Source: Micromonospora haikouensis
Lineage (GTDB): Bacteria; Actinomycetota; Actinomycetes; Mycobacteriales; Micromonosporaceae
DNA length: 64,000 nucleotides
Direction: 5' to 3'
Assembly (NCBI RefSeq): GCF_900091595.1
Contig: NZ_FMCW01000014.1
Span: 124,001 to 188,000, forward strand
The notes beneath the pieces were generated by a model. It saw only the letters and a list, made by a program, of their open reading frames with translations. It was not told where the DNA came from and ran no database searches. This document shows, in pieces, positions 6,918 through 20,854 of this stretch. The position numbers were made by a program, and so were the translations under genes. How positions within the stretch are numbered: position 1 is the stretch's first letter; each line of letters begins with the position of its first letter.

Positions 6918-9185
6918 GTGGAGCACCGCACGTCCCGCCAGCACGTCGTCGACATGTGCCGCACCATGCTCGCCCGCGGCTACCTCAAGGCCACGGAGGG
7001 CAACGTGTCGGTCCGCGTCCCCGGCCACGAGCTGTACGCGGTCACCCCCAGCAACTACGACTACGACCGGATGCGCGTCGAGGACGTCTGCATCGTCGAC
7101 TTCGCCGGCAAGCACGTGCCCGACGACTCCGGCACGGGCCTCGCGCCGTCGATCGAGTGCGGGATGCACGCCAACATCTACCGGCAGCGGCCGGACGTCA
7201 ACGCGATCGTGCACACCCACCAGCCGTACGCCTCGGCGCTGGCCTTCCTGCGCCGGCCGATCCCGGCGCTGACCGACGAGCAGGTGCGCTTCCTCGGCAA
7301 GCGGGTCGCCATCGTCGACTACGCCCCGTCGGGCACCGGGTTCCTGGCGCGCAACGTGCAGAAGAAGGTAGCCGGCGGTGACAACGCGTTCATCATCGCC
7401 AACCACGGGATCGTCGCTTTGGGCACGGACCCGGACCGGGCGGTGTTCAACATGGCGCTGCTGGAGAAGGTGTCGATCGCCTACCTGCTGGCGCTGACCA
7501 CCGAGACCGGGAAGGTCTACACGATCCCGACGGCCATCCGCGAGGTCGCCTTCGGCAAGCTGCGCGCCGACGAGAAGCGGATCGCCGCCCAGATCACCGA
7601 GGCGGTGCCGCCGCTGCGGGTGCCCGCCGACGAGGAGCCGCCCAGCGCCGACGCGACGGCCGCCGCGCTCGCCGCTCCCACCGAGGGAAAGCTCACCGCG
7701 CCCACCGAGGGGGAGACGGAAGGCGGCGAGGCGGCCCGGCTCGGGTACGCGATCAGCGAGTATCCCGACGTCGACGACGTGCTGCGCCGGCTAAAGGCGC
7801 TGGTCGCCCAGCCGATCCGCGGGCTGCGCCACGACGCGCTGCTCGACGTGCTCAACTACTACGACACCAAGTGCCGGGCCAGCCGGGAGATCACCGACCG
7901 GGCGAAGCAGCGCATCCCCGGCGGCGTCCAGCACAACCTGGCGTTCAACTACCCGTTCCCCCTCGCCATCGAGCGGGCCGAGGGCGCGCACCTGGTCGAC
8001 CGCGACGGCAACACCTACATCGACTTCCTCCAGGCCGGCGGCCCGACGATCCTGGGCAGCAACTACGGGCCGGTCAACGAGCGGGTCGCGGAGGTGGTGC
8101 GGGCGTCCGGGCCGGTCACCGGCCTGTTCCACGAGTACGAGCTGAAGCTCGCCGAGATCATCCACCGGTACCTGCCGCACGTGGAGATGTACCGGGCGCT
8201 CGGCTCGGGCACCGAGGCGGTGATGGCCGCCGTGCGCGGGGCGCGGGCGTTCACCGGCAAGAAGATGGTGATCAAGGTCGGCGGCGCGTACCACGGCTGG
8301 TCCGACACCATGGTCTACGGCCTGCGGGTGCCCGGCACCTACCGGATGAACGCCAAGGGCATCCCGTTCGGCGCGACCAGCCGCACCCGGGAGGCGTTCC
8401 CGCACGACCTGGGGCAGCTGCGGCGCAAGCTGATCGAGAACCGGCTGCGGGGCGGCACGGCCGCCGTCGTGGTCGAGCCCGTCGGCCCGGAGTCCGGCAC
8501 CCGGCCGGTGCCGCGCGACTTCAACGCCAAGGTACGCCAACTCTGCGACGAGTTCGGCGCGCTGCTGATCTTCGACGAGGTGGTCACCGGGTTCCGCCTC
8601 GGCCTGGGCGGCGCGGCCGGCTACTTCGGCGTCACCCCCGACCTGACGGTGCTGGGCAAGGCGGTCTCCGGCGGGTACCCGATGGCCGGCGGCGTCGGCG
8701 GTCGCGCCGACGTGATGGCGGTCTTCGGCTCCGGCCTGGACGGCAAGAGCGGCGCGCACATCCAGGTCGGCGGGACCCTGTCGGCGAACCCGCTGTCCTG
8801 CGCGGCCGGCTACTTCGCCATCGAGGAGATGGCCCGCACGAACGCGCCGGTGATCGCCGGGCGGGCCGGCGACCGGCTCACCCGGGGACTGCAGCGGCTC
8901 ATCGACCGCTACGGCCTGCCGTACGTCGCCTACAACCAGGGCTCGATCGTGCACCTGGAGTGCAGCGGCGTCATGCTGCTGGACATGCGCCACCCGGTGA
9001 AGCTGCTCAAGGAGAACAAGGCCCGCAAGCGGCTGATGGAGCAGATGGGCGCGGCGTACGCTGCGCACGGCATCATCACCCTGGCCGGCTCGCGGATGTA
9101 CACCTCGATGGCCGACACCGACGAGGTCATCGACGACGCGCTCGCGCGGTTCGACCAGGTGTTCGCGCTGGTCGAAGGAGTCTGA
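6918..9185 (+). CDS. Class II aldolase - class III aminotransferase fusion protein
   Basis: The protein has 755 residues with two full enzymes. Residues 1-225 are a class II (L-fuculose-phosphate type) aldolase: ATEGNVSVR with E27, zinc ligands in AIVHTHQPYAS (H99, H101) and ANHGIVALG (H163). Residues 236-275 are a Pro/Ala/Glu linker with APTEG repeats. Residues 280-755 are a glutamate-1-semialdehyde-type PLP aminotransferase: AEGAHLVDRDGN, ALGSGTEAVMAAVRGAR, FDEVVTGFRLG and the PLP lysine K581 in LGKAVSGGYPMAGG. A start at GTG 6918 has GAGGAGAG before it. The kinase follows after 4 nt. Together with the kinase and PucR gene this suggests breakdown of an amino-polyol or aminated sugar: transamination, phosphorylation, aldol cleavage. 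That pathway is inference; the domain calls are firm. Confidence 0.88.
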   Translation: MEHRTSRQHVVDMCRTMLARGYLKATEGNVSVRVPGHELYAVTPSNYDYDRMRVEDVCIVDFAGKHVPDDSGTGLAPSIECGMHANIYRQRPDVNAIVHTHQPYASALAFLRRPIPALTDEQVRFLGKRVAIVDYAPSGTGFLARNVQKKVAGGDNAFIIANHGIVALGTDPDRAVFNMALLEKVSIAYLLALTTETGKVYTIPTAIREVAFGKLRADEKRIAAQITEAVPPLRVPADEEPPSADATAAALAAPTEGKLTAPTEGETEGGEAARLGYAISEYPDVDDVLRRLKALVAQPIRGLRHDALLDVLNYYDTKCRASREITDRAKQRIPGGVQHNLAFNYPFPLAIERAEGAHLVDRDGNTYIDFLQAGGPTILGSNYGPVNERVAEVVRASGPVTGLFHEYELKLAEIIHRYLPHVEMYRALGSGTEAVMAAVRGARAFTGKKMVIKVGGAYHGWSDTMVYGLRVPGTYRMNAKGIPFGATSRTREAFPHDLGQLRRKLIENRLRGGTAAVVVEPVGPESGTRPVPRDFNAKVRQLCDEFGALLIFDEVVTGFRLGLGGAAGYFGVTPDLTVLGKAVSGGYPMAGGVGGRADVMAVFGSGLDGKSGAHIQVGGTLSANPLSCAAGYFAIEEMARTNAPVIAGRAGDRLTRGLQRLIDRYGLPYVAYNQGSIVHLECSGVMLLDMRHPVKLLKENKARKRLMEQMGAAYAAHGIITLAGSRMYTSMADTDEVIDDALARFDQVFALVEGV

Positions 9186-9189
9186 GCCG

Positions 9190-10779
9190 GTGGCAGGCAC
9201 GGCACCGCAGGTGCTCGCGATCGACCTGGGCACCTCGGGGATGAAGGCGGCCCTGGTCGCCGCCGACGGCACCGTCACCGGCTGGGCCGAGCGGGCCGTG
9301 CCGCTGCGGGTGCTGCCCGGCGGCGGCGCCGAGCAGGATCCGCGCGCCTGGTGGGACGCGCTCGGGCAGGTCGCCGCCGACCTGGGCCGGGCCCACCCCG
9401 ACCACCTGCGCGCGGTCACCGTGGTGTGCGCCTCCACCCAGGGCGAGGGGACCATCGCCGTCGACGCGGCCGGGGAGCCGCTGACGGCGTGCATCAGCTG
9501 GCTGGACATGCGGGGCGCGGCGAACCTGCGCCGCCAGTTCGGCGGCTTCCCCGCGTACCACGGGATGTCGGTGCGTCGGATCGCGCGCTGGCTGCGGCTC
9601 ACCGGCGGCATGCCGTCGCCGACCGGCAAGGACCCGGCGGCGCACATGCTGCTGGTCCGCGACGAGATGCCGCAGGTGTACGCGCGCACCGCGTCGTTCC
9701 TCAACGTGCTCGACTGGATCAACCTGAAGCTGACCGGGCGGACGGTGGCCACCGTCGACTCGATCCTCACCTCGTGGGTGACCGACAACCGGCGGCCGGG
9801 CGACGTCCGCTACTCCCCCGCCCTGGTCGCCGACTGCGGCATCGACCGGGACAAGCTGCCGCCGATCGTCGCCTGCACCGACGTGATCGGCACGCTGTCG
9901 CCGGCCGCCGCCGCGCACCTGGGCCTGCCGGAGTCGGTGCGGGTGGTCGCCGGCGCCATCGACAACACGGCCGCCGCGATCGGGGCGGGCACGACCGGCG
10001 ACAACGAGCCGCACCTGTATCTCGGCACCTCGTCGTGGGTCGCCGCGCACGTGCCGGCGAAGAAGACCGACGTGGTCGCCGGGATCGCCTCCGTGCCGTG
10101 CGCCATCCCCGACCGCTACCTGATGACCGCGTTGCAGGCCACCGCCGGGGCGAACCTGACGTGGCTGCGCGACAAGGTCGTCGAGTACGACGACCCGCTG
10201 CTGAGCGCCGGGCACGTCAGCCGGGACGAGGGCACGATCTTCGACGCGTTCGACCGGATCATCCCGACGGTGCCGCCGGGCGCGAACGGCGTCATCTACA
10301 CCCCGTGGCTCTACGGCGAACGCGCCCCGGTCGACGACCCGCACCTGCGCGCGGCGTTCCTCAACATCTCGCTGGACACCAACCGCTCCGACCTGCTGCG
10401 GGCGGTCTTCGAGGGCGTCGCGTTCAACACCCGCTGGCTGTTCCGGGCGGTCGACCGGTTTCTCGGCGCGCCGGTCACCTCGCTGGCGATCACCGGCGGC
10501 GGCGCGCTGTCGGACTCGTGGTGCCAGATCTTCGCCGACGTGCTCGGCGTCGAGATCCGGCGCGACGCGAACCCCCTGGCGGTCAACGCCCGGGGGGCGG
10601 GCTGGATCGGCGCGGTCGGCACCGGGATGGTCGACTTCGCCGACCTGCCCGGCCTGATGCGCAGCGACCGGACGTTCACGCCGACGCCCGCGCACCGGGC
10701 CACGTACGACGAGATCTTCGACGTCTACCGTCAGCTGCACCAGCGGCTGGCCCCGGTCTACCGGCGGCTGCGCCGGTAG
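9190..10779 (+). CDS. FGGY-family carbohydrate kinase
   Basis: The protein has 529 residues, a usual FGGY length. The N-lobe has the phosphate loop AIDLGTSGMKAAL and the C-lobe has the catalytic-base motif GAIDNTAAAIGAG, LYLGTSSWVAAHV and the adenosine motif ITGGGALSDSWCQIFADVLG. The lineage looks closest to xylulokinase-like and polyol kinases, but substrate cannot be read. The GTG start lies 4 nt after the fusion gene, with GAAGGAG as ribosome site inside that gene, so the two form one operon. It likely phosphorylates the keto-sugar made by the aminotransferase and passes it to the aldolase. A GC hairpin follows directly. Confidence 0.9.
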   Translation: MAGTAPQVLAIDLGTSGMKAALVAADGTVTGWAERAVPLRVLPGGGAEQDPRAWWDALGQVAADLGRAHPDHLRAVTVVCASTQGEGTIAVDAAGEPLTACISWLDMRGAANLRRQFGGFPAYHGMSVRRIARWLRLTGGMPSPTGKDPAAHMLLVRDEMPQVYARTASFLNVLDWINLKLTGRTVATVDSILTSWVTDNRRPGDVRYSPALVADCGIDRDKLPPIVACTDVIGTLSPAAAAHLGLPESVRVVAGAIDNTAAAIGAGTTGDNEPHLYLGTSSWVAAHVPAKKTDVVAGIASVPCAIPDRYLMTALQATAGANLTWLRDKVVEYDDPLLSAGHVSRDEGTIFDAFDRIIPTVPPGANGVIYTPWLYGERAPVDDPHLRAAFLNISLDTNRSDLLRAVFEGVAFNTRWLFRAVDRFLGAPVTSLAITGGGALSDSWCQIFADVLGVEIRRDANPLAVNARGAGWIGAVGTGMVDFADLPGLMRSDRTFTPTPAHRATYDEIFDVYRQLHQRLAPVYRRLRR

Positions 10780-10780
10780 A

Positions 10781-10807
10781 CCGCCCGCGCCTGGCGGGCG
10801 CGGGCGG
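10781..10807. terminator. GC-rich hairpin after the kinase gene
   Basis: CCGCCCGCGCC and GGCGCGGGCGG form a perfect 11-bp stem with a 5-nt loop right after the kinase stop, with no T-tract. It also ends the convergent LLM oxidoreductase gene, which stops at 10821. Confidence 0.7.
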
Positions 10808-10820
10808 CCCGGCCCGTCGG

Positions 10821-11690
10821 TCAGCCGAGGTCGGCCAGCCTCGGCAGCACCTCGTCGGCGACCCGCCGGGTGAACTCCACCGGGTGCCGGTCCGGCATGA
10901 CCTGCACCTCGGTCACCCCGAGCGCGGCGTACGCGGCCACGTCGGCGACGAACGCGTCGACGTCGGCCAGCGGCGGCCGCATCATGATCGCCGTCTTTTC
11001 GATGGCGTCGTAGTCGCGGCCCTCGGCGGCGCAGTGGCCGCGCAGCACGTCCAGCTTGTGGGCCACGTCGTCGGGGCTGGAGCCGAACAGGTTGCACGCG
11101 TCGGCGTAGCGGGCGACCAGCAGCAGCGTCTTGCGTTCACCGCCGCCGCCGATCATGATCGGCGGGTGCGGGCGGCGCAGCGGCTGCGGTGAGTTGAGCG
11201 TCTCGGCCAGCCGGTAGTGCCGGCCCTCGAAGGGCCCGTCGTCGTCGCCGAACATCTGCCGGCAGATGCGCAGCGTCTCCTCCAACCGCTCGAACCGCTC
11301 GGCCACCGGCACGACCGGCACGCCGAGCCCGCGCTGTTCCCGCTCGTACCAGGACGCGCCGATGCCGAGGCGGGCCCGGCCGCCGGAGAGCACGTCCAGC
11401 GTCGTAACGATCTTGGCGAGCAGCCCCGGGTGGCGGTACATGACGCCGGTGACCAGCACACCCAGCGTCATCCGCCGGGTCAGCGCCGCGACGTAGCCGA
11501 GGGTCGTGTACGCCTCCAGCATCGGCTCCTCGGCCAGGGCCTGGGCCTCCATCTGGAAGTAGTGGTCCATCACCGTGAAGGACGCGAGCCCCGCCTGCTC
11601 GGCGAGGGTCGCCGTCTCGGCCAGGGTCGGCGCGATCGCCGCCGGGTCGGCCGGGGTCGAGAACGTCCAGTAGTGCAGCCCGAGTTTCAT
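10821..11690 (-). CDS. LLM-class F420-dependent oxidoreductase
   Basis: The protein has 289 residues forming the luciferase-like TIM barrel. Visible motifs are MKLGLHYWTF, VMDHYFQME, RMTLGVLVTGVMYRHPGLLAK, VTTLDVLSGGRARLGIGASW and HPPIMIGGGGERKTLLLVARYAD, the pattern of the actinobacterial TIGR03560-like group that uses coenzyme F420 for hydride transfer. The substrate is unknown. I chose ATG 11690 over GTG 11696 because GGAGG is 7 nt from the ATG but only about 1 nt from the GTG. It runs divergently from metH across the riboswitch region, with no evident functional tie. Confidence 0.88.
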   Translation of the reverse strand: MKLGLHYWTFSTPADPAAIAPTLAETATLAEQAGLASFTVMDHYFQMEAQALAEEPMLEAYTTLGYVAALTRRMTLGVLVTGVMYRHPGLLAKIVTTLDVLSGGRARLGIGASWYEREQRGLGVPVVPVAERFERLEETLRICRQMFGDDDGPFEGRHYRLAETLNSPQPLRRPHPPIMIGGGGERKTLLLVARYADACNLFGSSPDDVAHKLDVLRGHCAAEGRDYDAIEKTAIMMRPPLADVDAFVADVAAYAALGVTEVQVMPDRHPVEFTRRVADEVLPRLADLG

Positions 11691-11787
11691 CTCCACACCT
11701 CCGGGTCGAGCCTAGTGGCGTCCAGGCCGTCGCACTGGGTGGGAACGATTCGACGGTTCTGGGCCGGTATCCGGTAGTCTCCCGCTA

Positions 11788-11836
11788 CCAGGCCGAGAGG
11801 CGCTGCGACGGGCCTGGCCCGCCACGCTCGACCTGG
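11788..11836 (+). promoter_or_regulatory. SAH riboswitch upstream of metH
   Basis: The segment contains CCGAGAGGCGCTGCGAC, then GGGCCTGGCCC, then GCCACGCTCG, which follows the conserved core of the S-adenosylhomocysteine riboswitch (CGAGGAGCGCTGC and GCCAGGCTCG in the consensus) with a few changes. CCAGG (11788-11792) pairs with CCTGG (11832-11836), and CGAG (11794-11797) pairs with CTCG (11827-11830), forming P1. SAH riboswitches switch on methionine-cycle genes when SAH builds up, which fits metH downstream. Confidence 0.8.
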
Positions 11837-11882
11837 GAGCATGTGGACCAAGGGCGCCTCCGAGACTTCGGGGGTGGTCGGT

Positions 11883-15485
<3,603 letters not shown>

Positions 15486-15492
15486 CCGGCGC

Positions 15493-15522
15493 GGCCGGGC
15501 CCGCGCGGCGGCGGGCCCGGCC
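15493..15522. terminator. Bidirectional terminator hairpin between metH and the beta-lactamase-like gene
   Basis: GGCCGGGCCCGC and GCGGGCCCGGCC form a perfect 12-bp stem with loop GCGGCG between two convergent genes. The symmetry extends further outward imperfectly. Confidence 0.75.
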
Positions 15523-15531
15523 GGCGCGGGG

Positions 15532-16560
15532 TCAGCCGCCGTCGACCGGGCGGAACGGCGGGACGTGGTGCCGGGCGCGGGCGGTGCGGTTGGTGGTGGT
15601 GCAGATCGCGTCGAACATGGTCCGGCCGAGGACCGCGTGCGCCCGCACCGCCGGGTGGGTCGACCCGTAGTTGTCCAGGTCGCCGAGGGAGTCGGCGAAC
15701 AGCGCGTACGTCAGGGTGGGCGCGCCCGCCGGGTCGAACATGATGCCGGCCTCGTGCCGGGCCGCGCCCAGGTCGTCGTAGTCGGCGCCGTACTTGGTGG
15801 CGACCCGGCTGCGCTCGGCCGAGGACATGGTGTGCCGGATGCCGTCGTGGTAGCCGTTGATCCAGCGGAGGATGCCGAGCAGGAAGTCGGCGGACCGGGG
15901 GCTCACGATGGTCTTGTTGGCCAACCGCCACAGCAGGTCGTGGGTCTCGCGGGGCGTGGTGACGCCGAGGTAGAACCGGTTCGGGTTGGCGACGGGCTCG
16001 ACACGGGTGTGGGTGAATCCCTTCGCGGCGAGGATGTCGTTGATCTCCAGCGCCGGCACCACCCGGCCGCACATCCGCACCGCCGTGTTGTCGGAGACGA
16101 GCAGCATCGCGGTGAGGAAGTTGGCGACGGTGACCTGGTCGCCCCAGACGGTCTGCAGGAAGTAGATGCCGCTGCCGCCGAGGATGATGTCGGCGGTCAG
16201 GTCGAGCCGCTGGTCCAGCTGCAGCTGCCCGCGATCGATCTTGTCCATCACCGCGACGGCGACGGCGAGCTTCTGCACGCTGTAGCCGTGCGTGACGCGG
16301 TCGGCGTCGTCGGCCACGACCGTGGCGAGCGCGCCGGAGCCGTCGACCATCGCGATGTGCGAGTGCCACACGCCACCGGCCGCGGCCTTCTGCTGCAGAT
16401 AGGTCTGGCGGATCACCTCGGCTCTGCTGCGGGTGCGGATCCCCGGAGCCGGGACGGCCGGTGCCCGGCCCTCGGCGGCGGCGGGTCGGCCGGTGGCGGC
16501 GAGCGCGGCGGCGGCCGCGCCCAGCCCGATCGCGGCCCGACGGGTGACGTTGCTGGTCAT
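15532..16560 (-). CDS. Exported serine beta-lactamase-like hydrolase (class A fold)
   Basis: The protein has 342 residues with a twin-arginine signal: TRRAAIGLGAAAAALAATG, cleavage near residue 28. The penicillin-binding fold shows the active Ser and Lys in HGYSVQKLAVAVAVM, the SDN box in LLVSDNTAVR, and RHEAGIMF in place of the KTG box. The EAG-type third box is typical of beta-lactamase-like hydrolases that are not resistance enzymes, so drug hydrolysis cannot be claimed. ATG 16560 follows GGGGAGG. It is monocistronic, divergent from the sugar importer across a 231-nt gap. Confidence 0.85.
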   Translation of the reverse strand: MTSNVTRRAAIGLGAAAAALAATGRPAAAEGRAPAVPAPGIRTRSRAEVIRQTYLQQKAAAGGVWHSHIAMVDGSGALATVVADDADRVTHGYSVQKLAVAVAVMDKIDRGQLQLDQRLDLTADIILGGSGIYFLQTVWGDQVTVANFLTAMLLVSDNTAVRMCGRVVPALEINDILAAKGFTHTRVEPVANPNRFYLGVTTPRETHDLLWRLANKTIVSPRSADFLLGILRWINGYHDGIRHTMSSAERSRVATKYGADYDDLGAARHEAGIMFDPAGAPTLTYALFADSLGDLDNYGSTHPAVRAHAVLGRTMFDAICTTTNRTARARHHVPPFRPVDGG

Positions 16561-16705
16561 GTGAACCTCCCCAGTGGTCGGCCACGATGGTCTCAGACGT
16601 GTCGATCGGACGGCGTCCCGGCAGGTCGGGACTGCGCCGAGAGATCCCGGTCCGAAGTGGTCAGAGCTGTTACGAGAACGTGACCCCGGCATTTCCCGAA
16701 ACATG

Positions 16706-16735
16706 TTGACCAAGACGGATGTGAGCGCTAACACT
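16706..16735 (+). promoter_or_regulatory. Promoter with LacI-type operator for the sugar importer
   Basis: TTGACC at 16706-16711 and TAACAC at 16729-16734 are spaced by 17 nt. The operator TGTGAGCGCTAACA (16720-16733) matches the LacI/GalR palindrome TGTTAGCGCTAACA at 13 of 14 positions and overlaps the -10 box, so a bound repressor would block transcription of the importer operon. The rest of the 231-nt gap shows nothing else clear. Confidence 0.75.
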
Positions 16736-16791
16736 GACCGGGGCGTGGACGCGCTCCGCACTTTCGGCACGAGGTCCTGGGAGGGAAGCCT

Positions 16792-17934
16792 GTGTCCAGA
16801 AGATTCTTGATGGCACTCGGCAGCGCCGTGCTGGCGCTCAGCATCGCGGCGTGCAGCGGCGAGGGGGCCGGCGGAGGCGGCGACACCGCCGACAAGAAGC
16901 CCACCGACCTGACCATCGGCGTCTCGATGCCGACGCAGACCTCGGAGCGGTGGATCGCCGACGGCAACTCGGTGAAGGAGAAGCTGCAGGCCAAGGGCTA
17001 CAAGGTCGACCTGCAGTACGCCGGGGACGACATCCCCACCCAGTCGCAGCAGATCGACCAGATGATCACGCAGGGCGCGGACGTCCTGATCATCGCGGCG
17101 ATCGACGGCACGGCCCTCACCGGCCAGCTCCAGGCCGCCGCCCAGGCCAAGATCCCGGTCATCTCCTACGACCGGCTCATCCTCGGCAGCCCCAACGTCG
17201 ACTTCTACGTCAGCTTCGACAACTACAAGGTCGGCGTCGCCCAGGCCACCGCGCTGCTCGTCGGCCTCGGCCTGCAGAACAAGGACGGCTCCAAGGGCAC
17301 GGCGACCGGCCCGTTCACCATCGAGCTGTTCGCCGGCTCGCTCGACGACAACAACACGCAGTACTTCTTCGGCGGGGCGATGGACACCCTCAAGCCGTTC
17401 TTCGACAACGGCGCGCTGAAGGTGAAGTCCGGCCAGACGAAGATCGAGCAGGCCGCCACCCTGCGCTGGCAGCAGGGGGTCGCCCAGACGCGGATGGAGG
17501 ACCTGCTGACGTCGAGCTACAACGACGGGTCCACGGTGGACGGCGTGCTGTCGCCGTACGACGGGATCTCCCGGGGCATCATCACCGCCCTGCAGAACGC
17601 CGGCTACGGCAAGGGCAACAGAAAGCTGCCGGTGGTGACCGGCCAGGACGCCGAGATCGCCTCGATCAAGCTCATCAACGACGGCGTGCAGAGCTCCACC
17701 GTCTTCAAGGACACCCGGCTGCTGGCCGAGCAGGCCGTCATCGCCGCCGAGGCGTTCCTGCAGGAGAAGCAGCCGCAGGCCAACGACACCACCACCTACA
17801 ACAACAAGGTCAAGGTCGTCCCGGCGTACCTGCTGCCGATCCAGACCGTCTTCAAGGACGACATCAAGTCCGTCCTCGTCGACTCCGGCTACTGGACGGC
17901 CGAGGAGGTCGCGGCCGGGCAGGCCAAGAAGTAA
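16792..17934 (+). CDS. Multiple-monosaccharide ABC transporter, substrate-binding lipoprotein
   Basis: The protein has 380 residues with a lipoprotein signal: VSRRFLMALGSAVLAL, then SIAAC with C21 as the lipid-anchored Cys. The mature part is a type I periplasmic-binding fold close to ChvE/XylF: VSMPTQTSERWIADG, ITQGADVLIIAAIDGTAL, PVISYDRLILGSPNVDFYVS, SPYDGISRGIITAL and VTGQDAEIASIKLI. ChvE-type proteins bind several aldoses (arabinose, galactose, glucose, xylose) and feed an ATPase-permease pair, which are the next two genes. GTG 16792 follows GGGAGG. A strong hairpin sits directly after the stop. Confidence 0.93.
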   Translation: MSRRFLMALGSAVLALSIAACSGEGAGGGGDTADKKPTDLTIGVSMPTQTSERWIADGNSVKEKLQAKGYKVDLQYAGDDIPTQSQQIDQMITQGADVLIIAAIDGTALTGQLQAAAQAKIPVISYDRLILGSPNVDFYVSFDNYKVGVAQATALLVGLGLQNKDGSKGTATGPFTIELFAGSLDDNNTQYFFGGAMDTLKPFFDNGALKVKSGQTKIEQAATLRWQQGVAQTRMEDLLTSSYNDGSTVDGVLSPYDGISRGIITALQNAGYGKGNRKLPVVTGQDAEIASIKLINDGVQSSTVFKDTRLLAEQAVIAAEAFLQEKQPQANDTTTYNNKVKVVPAYLLPIQTVFKDDIKSVLVDSGYWTAEEVAAGQAKK

Positions 17935-17942
17935 CCCGGTCT

Positions 17943-17976
17943 CCGTCGGGCCCGGGCGGTCGCCCGGGCCCGACGG
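17943..17976 (+). terminator. Strong intra-operon hairpin after the binding-protein gene
   Basis: CCGTCGGGCCCGGGC and GCCCGGGCCCGACGG form a perfect 15-bp stem with loop GGTC in the 96-nt gap between the binding protein and the ATPase. There is no T-tract. It probably stabilises the upstream mRNA and reduces read-through, giving more binding protein than transporter. Confidence 0.7.
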
Positions 17977-18030
17977 ACGCCGGCCCGGCCGGCGACGCCA
18001 CCCGACGACCCGAACAGCGGGAGGATGCCC

Positions 18031-19565
<1,535 letters not shown>

Positions 19566-19566
<1 letters not shown>

Positions 19567-20819
19567 TGACCGACATCAAATCCTCCTCCCCCGGGCAGCG
19601 CCCGCCGGCCGACGGGGCCGCCCCCGCCCTCGCCCTGCACACCGGCATCAGCGACCCGCGTACGCTGATCATGCGCAACCTGCGCCAGAGCGGCATCTTC
19701 GTCGCCCTCGTGATCATCGTGGCGCTCTTCGCGGTGCTGACCGACGGCGTCTCGCTGAGCCCGGGCAACATCACCAACATCGTCCTGCAGTACTCCTACA
19801 TCCTGGTGCTCGCCATCGGCATGGTCATCGTGATCATCGGCGGGCACATCGACCTGTCGGTCGGCTCGGTGGTCGCGCTCACCGGCGCGGTCTCCGCGGT
19901 GCTCGTCATCCAGCAGGGCTACCCGTGGTGGCTCGGCGTGCTGGCCGCGTTGGCCGTCGGCCTCGCCGTCGGCGCCTGGCACGGCTTCTGGGTCGCCTAC
20001 GCCGGCATTCCCGCCTTCATCGTGACCCTCGCCGGCATGCTGCTGTTCCGCGGCCTCACCCTGCGGGTGCTGGACAACATCTCGCTGTCGCCGTTCCCGG
20101 GCGAATACCAGCAGATCGCGGCGGGCTTCCTCAACGGGCTGCTCGGCGGGCAGGGCTTCGACGCGTTCACCCTGCTCATCGGCGCGGTGGCGGTCGCCGG
20201 GTATGCGGTCGGCGGCTTCCGCACGCGGGTGGCGCGCATCCGCTACCAGCAGCCGGTCGAGTCGTTCCCGCTGTTCGTCGCCCGGGTCGTGCTGGTGGGC
20301 GCGGTCGTCATGTACTTCGCCTGGCAGCTGGCGAACGCCCGGGGCCTGCCGATCGTGCTGATCGTCCTCGCGGTGCTCGTCCTCGCGTACGGGCTGCTGA
20401 CCCGGCGCACCGTGTTCGGCCGCCAGGTCTACGCGATCGGCGGCAACCTTCCCGCCGCCATGCTCTCCGGGGTGAAGGTGAAGACCGTCAACTTCTGGGT
20501 CTTCGTCAACATGGGCTTCCTGTCGGCCGTGGCGGGGATCATCTACTCGTCGCGGTCCAACGGGGCGCAGCCCGCCGCCGGCAACATGTTCGAGCTGGAC
20601 GCGATCGCCGCGGCGTTCATCGGCGGCGCGGCGGTCACCGGCGGGGTCGGCACGGTCGTCGGCGCGATGGTCGGCGGCCTGATCATGGCCGTGATGAGCA
20701 ACGGCATGCAGCTCATGGGCGTCGACCAGTCGATGCAGTCGGTGGTGAAGGGCCTGGTGCTGCTCGTCGCCGTCGCGTTCGACGTCTACAACAAGCGCCG
20801 CGCCGGGTCGGCCCGCTGA
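19566..20819 (+). CDS. Multiple-monosaccharide ABC transporter, permease
   Basis: The protein has 417 residues with about ten transmembrane helices after a polar N-tail of some 45 residues. It belongs to the GguB/XylH branched permeases: MVIVIIGGHIDLSVGSVVAL is the family hallmark, with GIPAFIVTLAGMLLFRG, GRQVYAIGGNLPAAMLSGV (the ATPase-contacting loop) and AAFIGGAAVTGGVGTV. TGATG overlap with the ATPase gene shows translational coupling. With the lipoprotein at 16792 it completes an importer for several aldoses. No sugar-catabolic enzyme sits in the operon; the nearest carbohydrate genes are the exported hydrolases from 29 kb on. Confidence 0.94.
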
Positions 20820-20854
20820 CGCCTGCGGGCCCGGGGTCACGTCGGCGGTCGCGG

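Noticed and set aside
15540-16560. Antibiotic-resistance beta-lactamase
   Set aside because: The fold is class A-like but the third box is EAG, not KTG, so I only claim a beta-lactamase-like hydrolase.
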